This document shows positions 9,025 through 18,025 of a stretch of 64,000 bases of DNA, piece after piece. A program made the translations under genes and the position numbers. Position 1 is the first letter of the stretch; every line of letters begins with the position of its first letter. The notes under the pieces are model-generated. The model was not told where the DNA came from. It did no database searches and saw nothing but the letters and a program-made list of their open reading frames with translations. This DNA comes from Pseudomonas anguilliseptica (GTDB lineage: Bacteria > Pseudomonadota > Gammaproteobacteria > Pseudomonadales > Pseudomonadaceae), in NCBI RefSeq assembly GCF_021375795.1, contig NZ_JAEIOI010000005.1, positions 124,001 through 188,000 of the forward strand, read 5' to 3'.

Positions 9025-9945
9025 TTAAGGCGGCGATGTTAACAGGCCTGCCAGGGGCGGCTCCAGCAGCCGACCCGCGGATAGCGGCAGACTGCGAATC
9101 AGAAAATCGAGAAAGGTTTTCACCTTCATGGCCTGAAAGCGTCGAGACGGGTAGACCGCATACAGCTCGCCAGCCAACAGCCGGGCCTCGGGGAGCAGTG
9201 CCACCAACTGCCCGGCCTGCACCGCCGCTTCGCAGATCATGATCGGCAGGCCGGCAATCCCGGCACCCGCCATGGCCACTTCGCGGGCAAAGGTGATGTT
9301 GTTGCACGACAGCACACCCTGGCAGGCAATGTGCTCGCCCTCCAGCGGCCAGTAACGCGTCGAATCATTCGGCAGCAACACCGCGCGGTGCCCGGCCAGC
9401 TCGGCAACTGTCTGCGGCGTGCCGTGCCGGGCCAGATAGTCCGGGCTGGCATACAAGCGCCGACTGGTTTCATAGACCTTGCGCGCAATCAGGGTGGAGT
9501 CCTGCGGCTGGCCGACCAGAATGGCGATGTCCACGCCCTCCTCGACCGGATCGACGCGCCGCGAGGTCAGCTCCACCTCCGCCGTGATCTGCGGGTACTG
9601 ACGCATAAAGTCGCCCAGCACCCGACCGAGAAACAGCTGGCCAAATTCAATTGGCGCCGTGATGCGCAACAGGCCCGCAGGCGCCAACTGCAATTGCATC
9701 ACCGCCTGCTCGGCCTCGGCGAAGTCGAGCATGATCTGTCGGCAACGCTCGTAATAAGCCTGCCCCACTTCGGTCAAGCGCAACTTGCGCGTGGTGCGAT
9801 TGATCAGGCGCACACCCAGGCGCTCTTCAAGCAGGGCAATGCGTCGACTGACTGTCGACTTCTGCATGCCCAGCCCCTGAGCCGCCTGGGTAAAACTGTG
9901 GCACTCGACCACGCGAGTGAAGATCAGCGCATCATCCAGCCCCAT
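9025..9945 (-). CDS. LysR-family transcriptional regulator
   Basis: A 306-residue LysR-type regulator: N-terminal winged helix (residues 1-60, [36 protein letters not shown] across the HTH) and a substrate-binding domain (about 90-295). It diverges from the emrA/emrB-like efflux pair with a 107-bp shared control region, the classic arrangement in which a LysR protein controls the divergent operon and itself. The effector is unknown. Confidence 0.93.
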   Translation of the reverse strand: MGLDDALIFTRVVECHSFTQAAQGLGMQKSTVSRRIALLEERLGVRLINRTTRKLRLTEVGQAYYERCRQIMLDFAEAEQAVMQLQLAPAGLLRITAPIEFGQLFLGRVLGDFMRQYPQITAEVELTSRRVDPVEEGVDIAILVGQPQDSTLIARKVYETSRRLYASPDYLARHGTPQTVAELAGHRAVLLPNDSTRYWPLEGEHIACQGVLSCNNITFAREVAMAGAGIAGLPIMICEAAVQAGQLVALLPEARLLAGELYAVYPSRRFQAMKVKTFLDFLIRSLPLSAGRLLEPPLAGLLTSPP

Positions 9946-9947
9946 TA

Positions 9948-9967
9948 TTGTTCCCTATAAGCAACAA
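9948..9967. promoter_or_regulatory. Inverted repeat in the lysR/emrA control region (candidate LysR site)
   Basis: TTGTT (9948-9952) and AACAA (9963-9967) flank a 10-bp centre just upstream of the lysR start. The spacing resembles LysR recognition sites (interrupted dyad with an AT-rich centre). The arms are short, so the call is weak. Confidence 0.3.
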
Positions 9968-10052
9968 AGTTTCTGAAGTCTAGCGACTACAGGCGAGAAA
10001 GGAACACTGTTAAATTCACTTACAATTTTTGCCCGACCTTCGAGCACCTGCC

Positions 10053-11102
10053 ATGCCTGCCCAACTGCAACGCCGCCTGTTTATCTTTCTGGCCCTCCTC
10101 GCCCTGATCGTCGCCAGCCTGTTCGGCCACTGGTGGCTGGTCGGCCGCCACCTCGAAAGCACCGACAATGCCTACGTGCAGGGTGAAATCACCCGTGTTT
10201 CGAGCCAGCTCGGCGCGCGCATCGAGCAGGTTTTGGTGCAGGACAACCAGCACGTCGAACAGGGTGAACTGCTGCTGGTGCTGGAAAGCGCCGACTTCCA
10301 ACTGGCCAAGCAGCGTGCCGAAGCGACCCTGGCCACCCGTGAAGCCGAACTCAGCCAAGCACGCAGCACTCTGGATCAGCAGGCCAGCCTGATTGCCGCT
10401 AGCCAGGCCGACGTTTCAGCCAGCCAGGCCACCCTGGGGCGTACGCAGATCGACCTCTCGCGCGCACAAACCCTGCGCAAACCCGGCTTCGTCTCCGAAG
10501 AACGCGTCACCACCCTGGCCGCCGACAGCCGCATCGCCCGCTCGCAAGTGAGCAAAGCGCAAGCCGACCTGCAGGCACAGCGCCAGCAGGTCAACACCTT
10601 GCACGCCGAAATCAAACGCCTGGAAGCACAGATCAGCAGCGCACGCACCGACCTCGCTCAGGCTGAGCTGAATATCGCCCGCACCGAAATCCGCGCGCCG
10701 ATCAGCGGCTTTGTCGGCCAGCGCGCAGCGCGCCACGGTCAGTACGTGCAGACCGGTGCCTACCTGCTGTCGCTGGTGCCGGATCAGGACATCTGGATCC
10801 AGGCCAACTTCAAGGAAACCCAGATCGGTCAGATGCGCCCTGGGCAGACAGCAGAGTTGACCTTCGACAGCTTCCCCGACACGCCGATCGAAGGCCGGGT
10901 CGACAGCCTGTTTGCCGCCTCCGGCGCGCAGTTCAGCCTGCTACCGCCAGACAACGCCACAGGCAACTTCACCAAGGTGGTGCAACGCATCCCGGTGAAG
11001 CTCACCTTTGCCGCCGACAACCCACTCAAAGGCCTGATCCGTCCGGGCATGTCGGTCGAGGTCAAGGTCGACCTGCAGTCCGAGCCGCACCATGGCAGCT
11101 GA
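10053..11102 (+). CDS. EmrA/HlyD-family membrane fusion protein of a multidrug efflux pump
   Basis: Periplasmic adaptor linking an inner-membrane MFS pump to an outer-membrane channel. The 349-residue protein has one N-terminal TM helix (about 10-32), a biotinyl-lipoyl half with STDNAYVQGEITRVSSQ (about 40-60), a long alanine/glutamine-rich coiled-coil hairpin (about 90-210), the second lipoyl half TEIRAPISGFVGQRAARHGQYV and a beta-barrel. The ATG at 10053 puts the TM helix near the N-terminus; a TTG eight codons earlier is less likely. It overlaps the emrB-like gene by 11 bp and diverges from the LysR gene. Substrate unknown. Confidence 0.92.
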   Translation: MPAQLQRRLFIFLALLALIVASLFGHWWLVGRHLESTDNAYVQGEITRVSSQLGARIEQVLVQDNQHVEQGELLLVLESADFQLAKQRAEATLATREAELSQARSTLDQQASLIAASQADVSASQATLGRTQIDLSRAQTLRKPGFVSEERVTTLAADSRIARSQVSKAQADLQAQRQQVNTLHAEIKRLEAQISSARTDLAQAELNIARTEIRAPISGFVGQRAARHGQYVQTGAYLLSLVPDQDIWIQANFKETQIGQMRPGQTAELTFDSFPDTPIEGRVDSLFAASGAQFSLLPPDNATGNFTKVVQRIPVKLTFAADNPLKGLIRPGMSVEVKVDLQSEPHHGS

Positions 11103-12642
11103 TGCCCTGATCCGCCCGACCGGCGAGCCGAGCCGGCGCGACTGGATCGCGGTGATGAGTGTGATGCTCGGCGCCTTTATGGCCGTGCTGGACATCCAGA
11201 TCACCAACTCATCGCTGAAAGACATCCAGGGCGCGTTGTCGGCCACCCTGGAAGAAGGTTCGTGGATTTCCACCTCCTACCTGGTGGCGGAAATCATCAT
11301 GATTCCGCTCACCGCCTGGCTGGTCCAGCTGCTCTCGGCACGTCGCCTGGCGGTGTGGGTATCACTGGGGTTTCTCGCCTCCTCGCTGCTGTGCTCCATG
11401 GCCTGGAGTCTGGAGAGCATGATTGTGTTTCGCGCCATGCAGGGCTTCACCGGCGGCGCGCTGATTCCCCTGGCGTTCACCCTGACCCTGATCAAGCTGC
11501 CGGAACACCACCGCGCCAAGGGCATGGCGCTGTTCGCCCTGACCGCTACCTTCGCCCCGTCGATTGGCCCGACCCTGGGCGGTTGGCTGACGGAAAACTT
11601 TGGCTGGGAATACATCTTCTATATCAACGTGCCGCCCGGTCTGCTGATGATCGCCGGGCTGATGTATGGCCTGGAGAAAAAGCCCGCTGACTGGCAGCTG
11701 CTGAAAAACACCGATTACGCCGGCATCGTCACCCTCGGCATGGGCCTGGGCTGCCTGCAAGTGTTTCTCGAAGAAGGCCACCGCAAGGACTGGCTGGAAT
11801 CCAGCCTGATCAGCGGGCTGGGTACCGTGGCCGCGATCAGCCTGGTGCTGTTCGTCATCCTGCAAATCTCGCGACCCAACCCGCTGATCAACCTCGGCGT
11901 GCTGCGCGAACGCAACTTCGGCCTGTCGAGTATTTCCAGCATCGGCCTGGGCATGGGGCTGTATGGCTCGATCTATGTGCTACCGCTGTACCTGGCGCAG
12001 ATCCAGGGCTACAACGCCCTGCAAATCGGCGAAGTGATCATGTGGATGGGCGTGCCGCAGCTGTTTCTGATTCCGCTGGTGCCGCTGCTGATGAAGAAAA
12101 TCTCGCCGAAGTGGCTGTGCGCCCTGGGCTTTGGCCTGTTCGGCGGCGCCAGCTTTCTCTCCGGGGTGCTCAATCCGGACTTCGCTGGCGAGCAGTTCAA
12201 CCACATCCAGATTCTGCGTGCACTCGGCCAGCCATTGGTGATGGTGACCATCTCACTGATCGCCACCGCCTACACCCTGCCGCAGGATGCCGGTTCGGCG
12301 TCGAGCCTGTTCAACATCCTGCGCAACCTTGGCGGAGCCATCGGCATCGCCCTGCTTGCCACCCTCCTCGACAGCCGCGCCAAGGTGTATTTCGACTACC
12401 TGCGCGAGTCGCTGGTGCCGAGCAACCCGCAGGTCGCCGAACGCCTGGCGCTGCTGACGGAGAAGCTCGGCAGTGAACAGGCAGCCCTGGCCAAGCTCAG
12501 CGAAATCACCCATCAACAGGCGGCGATCATGGCCTACAATGACGCCTTCCACTGCATCGGCATCGCCCTTGGCATCAGCATGCTGGCGGTGCTACTGACG
12601 CGCAAACTGCCTGCCGGCGCCACCGGCGGCGCGGCGCATTAA
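11092..12642 (+). CDS. EmrB/QacA-type MFS multidrug efflux transporter (DHA2 family, 14 TM)
   Basis: Proton-driven exporter in the inner membrane, partner of the overlapping EmrA-like adaptor. The 516-residue length and hydrophobic pattern fit 14 TM helices. DHA2 signatures include LGAFMAVLDIQITNSSLKDI (TM1), GSWISTSYLVAEIIMIPL, the motif-C-like GPTLGGWLTENFGWEYIFYINVPPG, and FNILRNLGGAIGIALL late in the protein. ATG 11092 lies inside the emrA end, so translation is coupled. Drug or metabolite specificity cannot be read from sequence. Confidence 0.93.
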   Translation: MAADALIRPTGEPSRRDWIAVMSVMLGAFMAVLDIQITNSSLKDIQGALSATLEEGSWISTSYLVAEIIMIPLTAWLVQLLSARRLAVWVSLGFLASSLLCSMAWSLESMIVFRAMQGFTGGALIPLAFTLTLIKLPEHHRAKGMALFALTATFAPSIGPTLGGWLTENFGWEYIFYINVPPGLLMIAGLMYGLEKKPADWQLLKNTDYAGIVTLGMGLGCLQVFLEEGHRKDWLESSLISGLGTVAAISLVLFVILQISRPNPLINLGVLRERNFGLSSISSIGLGMGLYGSIYVLPLYLAQIQGYNALQIGEVIMWMGVPQLFLIPLVPLLMKKISPKWLCALGFGLFGGASFLSGVLNPDFAGEQFNHIQILRALGQPLVMVTISLIATAYTLPQDAGSASSLFNILRNLGGAIGIALLATLLDSRAKVYFDYLRESLVPSNPQVAERLALLTEKLGSEQAALAKLSEITHQQAAIMAYNDAFHCIGIALGISMLAVLLTRKLPAGATGGAAH

Positions 12643-12711
12643 AGCCTGCGACCGCACCCCAAGCCTAACTATTTGCGCCGCCTGGCGGCGCATCCTGTAT
12701 TCAGGTTGTTC

Positions 12712-13611
12712 ATGCCCACGAGTTCTTCCCCCGCCCGCAGCCTGCTGCTGATCATCGCCTTTGCCACTATCTATATCGGCTGGGGCACCACCTACCTGGC
12801 CAACCACTTTCTCTTGCTGGAAGTACCGCCGTTCGTCATCGGCAGCCTGCGCTTCTCGATTGCCGGTCTGCTGGCGCTGGCCTGGGTGCTGCTCAGCGGG
12901 CAACTGCGCATACAGCGCAGCGACTGGGGCGGCGTGCTGATCGGCAGCCTGGCGTTGATTGCAGTCGGCCAGGGCGCATTGATTTACGCCAACCAGTACC
13001 TGCCCACCGGCATGCTGGCGATGCTCTACACCACCCTGCCGCTGTGGAGCGTGGCGCTGGAATGGCTGCTTGGTGAGCGCCCGCCACTGTGGGTGATGTG
13101 CGGTCTGGCCCTGGCCTGCGGCGGCATCGTGCTGCTGATGAACAACGGCCTGGACCACAGCGCCTCCATCGAACAGTGGTTCGCCGGTTTGCTGGTGGTA
13201 TTCGCCACGCTACTTTGGGCGGGCGGCGCCTGGCTGATGCGTCAGCGCCCAGCCTTTCGCTCCAGCTGGCTGGGGCTGAGCCTGCAAATGCTGATCGGTG
13301 CGTTGCTGCTGGCGCTGTTCGGCCTGTGGCACGGCGATTGGCAGGCACTCGACTTACGCGCGATGAGCGCTAATGCCTGGCTATGGCTGGCGTATCTGGT
13401 ACTGCCGGTCAGCCTCGGCGTATACCCGGCGTATTTCTGGCTGCTGCGCGAGGTCAGGCCGAGCCTGGTATCGACCTTCGCCTTCGTCAATCCGGTGGTG
13501 GCGCTGCTGCTGGGCTATCTGCTGCTGGATGAACGCCTCAGTCTGCTGGCGATGCTGGCCTGCGGCATTACTCTGAGCGGCGTGGTGTTGATCATCTTTG
13601 GCCGCCGCTGA
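12712..13611 (+). CDS. EamA-family (drug/metabolite superfamily) transporter
   Basis: A 299-residue inner-membrane protein with ten predicted TM helices in two EamA repeats. The first repeat starts IAFATIYIGWGTTYLAN and the second contains SLGVYPAYFWLLREVRPSLVSTFAFVNPVVALLLGYLLLDE, the conserved end of the family. Members export amino acids or other small metabolites; the substrate here is unknown. ATG 12712 has AGG six bases upstream; a TTG at 12673 is in frame but poorly placed. It follows emrB by about 70 bp on the same strand and may be co-transcribed. An inverted REP pair lies directly behind it. Confidence 0.88.
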   Translation: MPTSSSPARSLLLIIAFATIYIGWGTTYLANHFLLLEVPPFVIGSLRFSIAGLLALAWVLLSGQLRIQRSDWGGVLIGSLALIAVGQGALIYANQYLPTGMLAMLYTTLPLWSVALEWLLGERPPLWVMCGLALACGGIVLLMNNGLDHSASIEQWFAGLLVVFATLLWAGGAWLMRQRPAFRSSWLGLSLQMLIGALLLALFGLWHGDWQALDLRAMSANAWLWLAYLVLPVSLGVYPAYFWLLREVRPSLVSTFAFVNPVVALLLGYLLLDERLSLLAMLACGITLSGVVLIIFGRR

Positions 13612-13617
13612 TAAACC

Positions 13618-13678
13618 GTAGGAGCCAGCTTGCTGGCGATCATTGGATCAAGAGCATCGCCAGCAAGTTGGCTCCTAC
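13618..13678. repeat. Inverted REP pair (REPIN) between the EamA gene and uvrB
   Basis: Two 23-bp REP elements in opposite orientation (13618-13640 and 13656-13678), beginning GTAGGAGCCA and ending GGCGAT, differ at one base and are separated by 15 bp. Pseudomonad REPs of the GTAGGAGC type normally sit between convergent genes, as here, and are mobilised by RAYT transposases. The pair would also form a long hairpin at the ends of both converging transcripts. Confidence 0.88.
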
Positions 13679-13711
13679 AAGTTGTTCACTTCGTCATCCG
13701 ACGACACTCAA

Positions 13712-15727
<2,016 letters not shown>

Positions 15728-15819
15728 GACAAACCTCGACAAGCGGGTGTGACGCGGCCTGAAAGCCTACGTCAAAACCGGTGAAAAGCGTGTGCCTGCT
15801 GTCGCAGCACAGGTTATGC

Positions 15820-15836
15820 GCCGGTATACTACCGGC
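15820..15836. promoter_or_regulatory. Palindrome overlapping the -10 of the aminotransferase promoter
   Basis: GCCGGTA-TAC-TACCGGC is a perfect 7-bp inverted repeat and contains the -10-like TATACT (15825-15830) on the plus strand, 74 bp before the aminotransferase start. No good -35 is visible. This could be an operator or simply a promoter with dyad symmetry. A second dyad (GCAACCCC and GGGTGTTGC, about 15846-15867) lies in the leader. Confidence 0.4.
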
Positions 15837-15903
15837 CCACTTACGCAACCCCTAGCAGGGTGTTGCCTGATACTCAACTTCTCCTCTGCGAGCTGCCGCA
15901 TCC

Positions 15904-17100
15904 ATGAGTCTGTTCTCCGCCGTCGAAATGGCTCCGCGCGACCCCATCCTGGGCCTCAATGAAGCATTCAACGCCGACACCCGCGCGACCAAGGTCAACC
16001 TGGGCGTTGGCGTTTACTACAACGAGGAAGGCCGCATTCCCCTGCTGCGCGCCGTAGCCGAAGCCGAGAAAGCCCGGATTGAAGCCCACGCTCCGCGTGG
16101 TTACCTGCCCATTGAAGGCATTGCCGCCTATGACAGCGCTGTGCAGAAACTGTTGCTGGGTGCCGACTCCGAGCTGGTTGCCGCTGGCCGAGTGATCACC
16201 ACTCAAGCCGTCGGTGGCACCGGCGCACTGAAAACCGGCGCGGACTTCCTCAAGCGCCTGCTGCCCGACACCGTGGTCGCCATCAGCGACCCAAGCTGGG
16301 AAAACCACCGCGCGCTGTTCGAGTCCGCCGGTTTCCCGGTACAGAACTACCGCTATTACGACGCAGCCAGCCACGGGGTTAACCGTGCCGGCATGCTCGA
16401 AGACCTGAAAAATCTGCCTGCACGCTCGGTTGTCGTGCTGCACGCCTGCTGCCATAACCCGACCGGTGTCGACCTGTCGCTGGACGACTGGAAAGCCGTG
16501 TTGGAGGTATTGCGCGAGCGTGAGCACGTGCCGTTCCTCGACATCGCCTACCAGGGCTTTGGCGACGGTATCGAGCAGGATGCCTTTGCCGTGCGCCTGT
16601 TCGCTCAAGCGGGCATCCCGTTCTTCGTTTCCAGCTCGTTCTCCAAGTCCTTCTCGCTGTACGGCGAGCGCGTCGGCGCGCTGTCCATCGTCACCGGCAG
16701 CCAGGAAGAAGCCGGTCGCGTGCTGTCGCAAGCCAAGCGCGTGATCCGCACCAACTACTCCAACCCACCGACCCACGGTGCCACTGTGGTCGCCAGCGTG
16801 CTTAACAGCCCTGAACTGCGCGCCCTGTGGGAAGAAGAGCTGGCCGGCATGCGCGAGCGTATTCGCGGCATGCGCATGGCCATGGTCGAGCAGCTGGCGG
16901 CACTGAACTGCAAACGCGATTTCGGCTTTGTCGCCCAGCAGCGCGGCATGTTCTCCTACTCGGGCCTTACCGCCGAGCAGGTTGAGCGACTGAAAACCGA
17001 GTTCGGCATCTACGCCGTCAGCACCGGCCGCATCTGCGTGGCCGCGCTGAACCAGCGCAACCTGCCCGCTGTTACCCAGGCCATCGCTGCGGTTCTATGA
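15904..17100 (+). CDS. Aromatic/aspartate aminotransferase (PLP-dependent, class I)
   Basis: Transfers amino groups between aromatic amino acids or aspartate and 2-oxoglutarate. The 398-residue protein belongs to the AspC/TyrB group: VNLGVGVYYNEEG at the N-terminus, HACCHNPTGVD for cofactor and substrate binding, DIAYQGFGDG, the PLP lysine in SSSFSKSFSLYGER (Lys248) and a carboxylate-binding Arg near RICVAALN. AspC and TyrB cannot be separated by eye, so no symbol is given. It diverges from uvrB with a 176-bp gap, is followed by a strong terminator, and then by tRNA-Asn. Confidence 0.93.
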   Translation: MSLFSAVEMAPRDPILGLNEAFNADTRATKVNLGVGVYYNEEGRIPLLRAVAEAEKARIEAHAPRGYLPIEGIAAYDSAVQKLLLGADSELVAAGRVITTQAVGGTGALKTGADFLKRLLPDTVVAISDPSWENHRALFESAGFPVQNYRYYDAASHGVNRAGMLEDLKNLPARSVVVLHACCHNPTGVDLSLDDWKAVLEVLREREHVPFLDIAYQGFGDGIEQDAFAVRLFAQAGIPFFVSSSFSKSFSLYGERVGALSIVTGSQEEAGRVLSQAKRVIRTNYSNPPTHGATVVASVLNSPELRALWEEELAGMRERIRGMRMAMVEQLAALNCKRDFGFVAQQRGMFSYSGLTAEQVERLKTEFGIYAVSTGRICVAALNQRNLPAVTQAIAAVL

Positions 17101-17106
17101 CTCACT

Positions 17107-17140
17107 GGGGAAGTCGATCAGGTATTGACTTCCCCTTTCT
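17107..17140 (+). terminator. Terminator of the aminotransferase gene
   Basis: A perfect 9-bp stem (GGGGAAGTC / GACTTCCCC) with an 11-nt loop is followed by TTTCT, six bases after the stop codon. The descending arm and loop contain the -35 hexamer of the tRNA-Asn promoter. Confidence 0.85.
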
Positions 17141-17152
17141 AATCAGTAGGAT
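17125..17152 (+). promoter_or_regulatory. Promoter of tRNA-Asn, overlapping the upstream terminator
   Basis: -35 TTGACT (17125-17130), a 16-bp spacer and -10 TAGGAT (17147-17152) lie 12 bp before the tRNA 5' end. The -35 is part of the hairpin that ends the aminotransferase transcript. Confidence 0.7.
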
Positions 17153-17164
17153 ACGCGCCGTTGT

Positions 17165-17240
17165 TCCGCGATAGCTCAGTCGGTAGAGCAAATGACTGTT
17201 AATCATTGGGTCCCTGGTTCGAGTCCAGGTCGCGGAGCCA
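17165..17240 (+). tRNA. tRNA-Asn (anticodon GTT)
   Basis: A 76-nt cloverleaf with acceptor TCCGCGA/TCGCGGA, discriminator G, CCA encoded, and anticodon loop CTGTTAA giving GTT. Its last 22 nt are repeated twice more downstream (see the tandem repeat at 17219-17550). Confidence 0.98.
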
Positions 17241-17245
17241 AATTC

Positions 17246-17275
17246 AAAAGCCTCGGTTAATACCGGGGCTTTTTT
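17246..17275 (+). terminator. Terminator in repeat unit 1, behind tRNA-Asn
   Basis: Stem AAAAGCCTCGG / CCGGGGCTTTT with loop TTAATA and six T residues (one T-G pair), five bases after the tRNA CCA. Confidence 0.85.
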
Positions 17276-17393
17276 GTATCTGCGGACTCTCACCAGGGAC
17301 TGCGTCCCAGGTTATTCGCTTCGCTCTCCCCTGCGGGGCCGCGCTAAAGCGCGTTCAGCTGCGCTGTCGAGTCCAGGTCGCGGAGCCAAATTC

Positions 17394-17423
17394 AAAAGCC
17401 TCGGTTAATACCGGGGCTTTTTT
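17394..17423 (+). terminator. Terminator in repeat unit 2
   Basis: Exact copy of the unit 1 terminator, 148 bp downstream. It would act only on transcripts that pass the first terminator. Confidence 0.75.
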
Positions 17424-17542
17424 GTATCTGCGGACTCTCACCAGGGACTGCGTCCCAGGTTACTCGCTTCGCTCTCCCCCTGCGGGGCCGCGCTAAAGCG
17501 CGTTCAGCTGCGCTGTCGAGTCCAGGTCGCGGAGCCAAATTC

Positions 17543-17570
17543 AAAAGCCCAGCCTAGTGCTGGGCTTTTT
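17543..17570 (+). terminator. Final, different terminator after the partial third repeat
   Basis: Stem AAAAGCCCAGC / GCTGGGCTTTT with a 5-nt loop and a T-run. The sequence leaves the repeat consensus inside the ascending arm, so this is a distinct terminator grafted on the third tRNA 3' end copy. From here to 17692 only AT-rich intergenic DNA is seen. Confidence 0.85.
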
Positions 17571-17692
17571 ATTACCCGCACCAGGTAAATCGATAAAAAC
17601 TATCAAAGCAATTCAAATGCAACATTTTCCCAATAGATATTGAGCCACTACGCTGCATCTCAATGAAGAACAATTCTCACTCGAGGTGGGCC

Positions 17693-17917
17693 ATGCTCAA
17701 GACACTGACATTTACCCTGATGCACTTCTGCATCGCCTTCGGTGTGACCTACGCACTGACCGGCAGCGTTGCCGCCAGCGGGCTGGTGGCCGCCATTGAG
17801 CCGCTGTGCAATTCGGTGGGTTTCTACTTTCACGAGAAAGTCTGGCAGCGGTTCGAGGGACACTCCGCACAAGCCCCCAAGCAGCCCAAACACGCCTGGT
17901 TGCATCACCAGGCATAA
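17693..17917 (+). CDS. DUF2061 family membrane protein
   Basis: A 74-residue protein of the DUF2061 family with unknown function. It shows the family pattern LKTLTFTLMHFCIAFGVTYALTG, then VAAIEPLCNSVGFYFHEKVW, with two short TM segments and the conserved MHF, EP..N and HEK.W residues. I place the start at ATG 17693 because GAGGTG stands five bases before it; an in-frame ATG ten codons upstream has no ribosome-binding site. It is a single gene between the tRNA-Asn repeats and the glucanase-like gene. Confidence 0.85.
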   Translation: MLKTLTFTLMHFCIAFGVTYALTGSVAASGLVAAIEPLCNSVGFYFHEKVWQRFEGHSAQAPKQPKHAWLHHQA

Positions 17918-18025
17918 GCGCCGCAGATGGATGCCAATGGCATTGTCTGAACGATAAAAACAGCCAGCCGGGAAACCGTGCAATCCGCTACTATGCGCGC
18001 CTCCGTCACCATACGCGCACGTATC

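Larger units (their letters stand above)
17219..17550 (+). repeat. Tandem repeat of about 148 bp that re-uses the tRNA-Asn 3' end
   Basis: Unit 1 (17219-17366, 148 bp) starts inside the tRNA T loop. Unit 2 (17367-17515, 149 bp) differs from it by one substitution and one inserted C. A third, partial unit begins at 17516 and keeps about 34 bp. Every unit starts with the last 22 nt of the tRNA gene including CCA, continues with a rho-independent terminator (units 1 and 2), then with hairpin-prone sequence (GGGACTGCGTCCC, CCCCTGCGGGG, CGCGCTAAAGCGCG). No protein is convincingly encoded. The layout matches the repeats behind E. coli tyrT, each of which also begins with the tRNA 3' end. Confidence 0.95.

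Noticed and set aside
15799..15812. LexA-like box CTGT...ACAG upstream of uvrB
   Set aside because: The half sites are six bases apart, not the eight needed for a LexA operator (CTGT-N8-ACAG).
17369..17388. Additional truncated tRNA genes in the repeat
   Set aside because: Only the acceptor/T-arm 3' half is present in copies 2 and 3; no D arm or anticodon arm precedes them.
17219..17550. tRNA-Asn 3'-end copies as attachment sites of an integrated element
   Set aside because: Duplicated tRNA ends are typical of island integration, but the copies are only 148-149 bp apart, there is no integrase or cargo, and the intervening DNA is itself duplicated.
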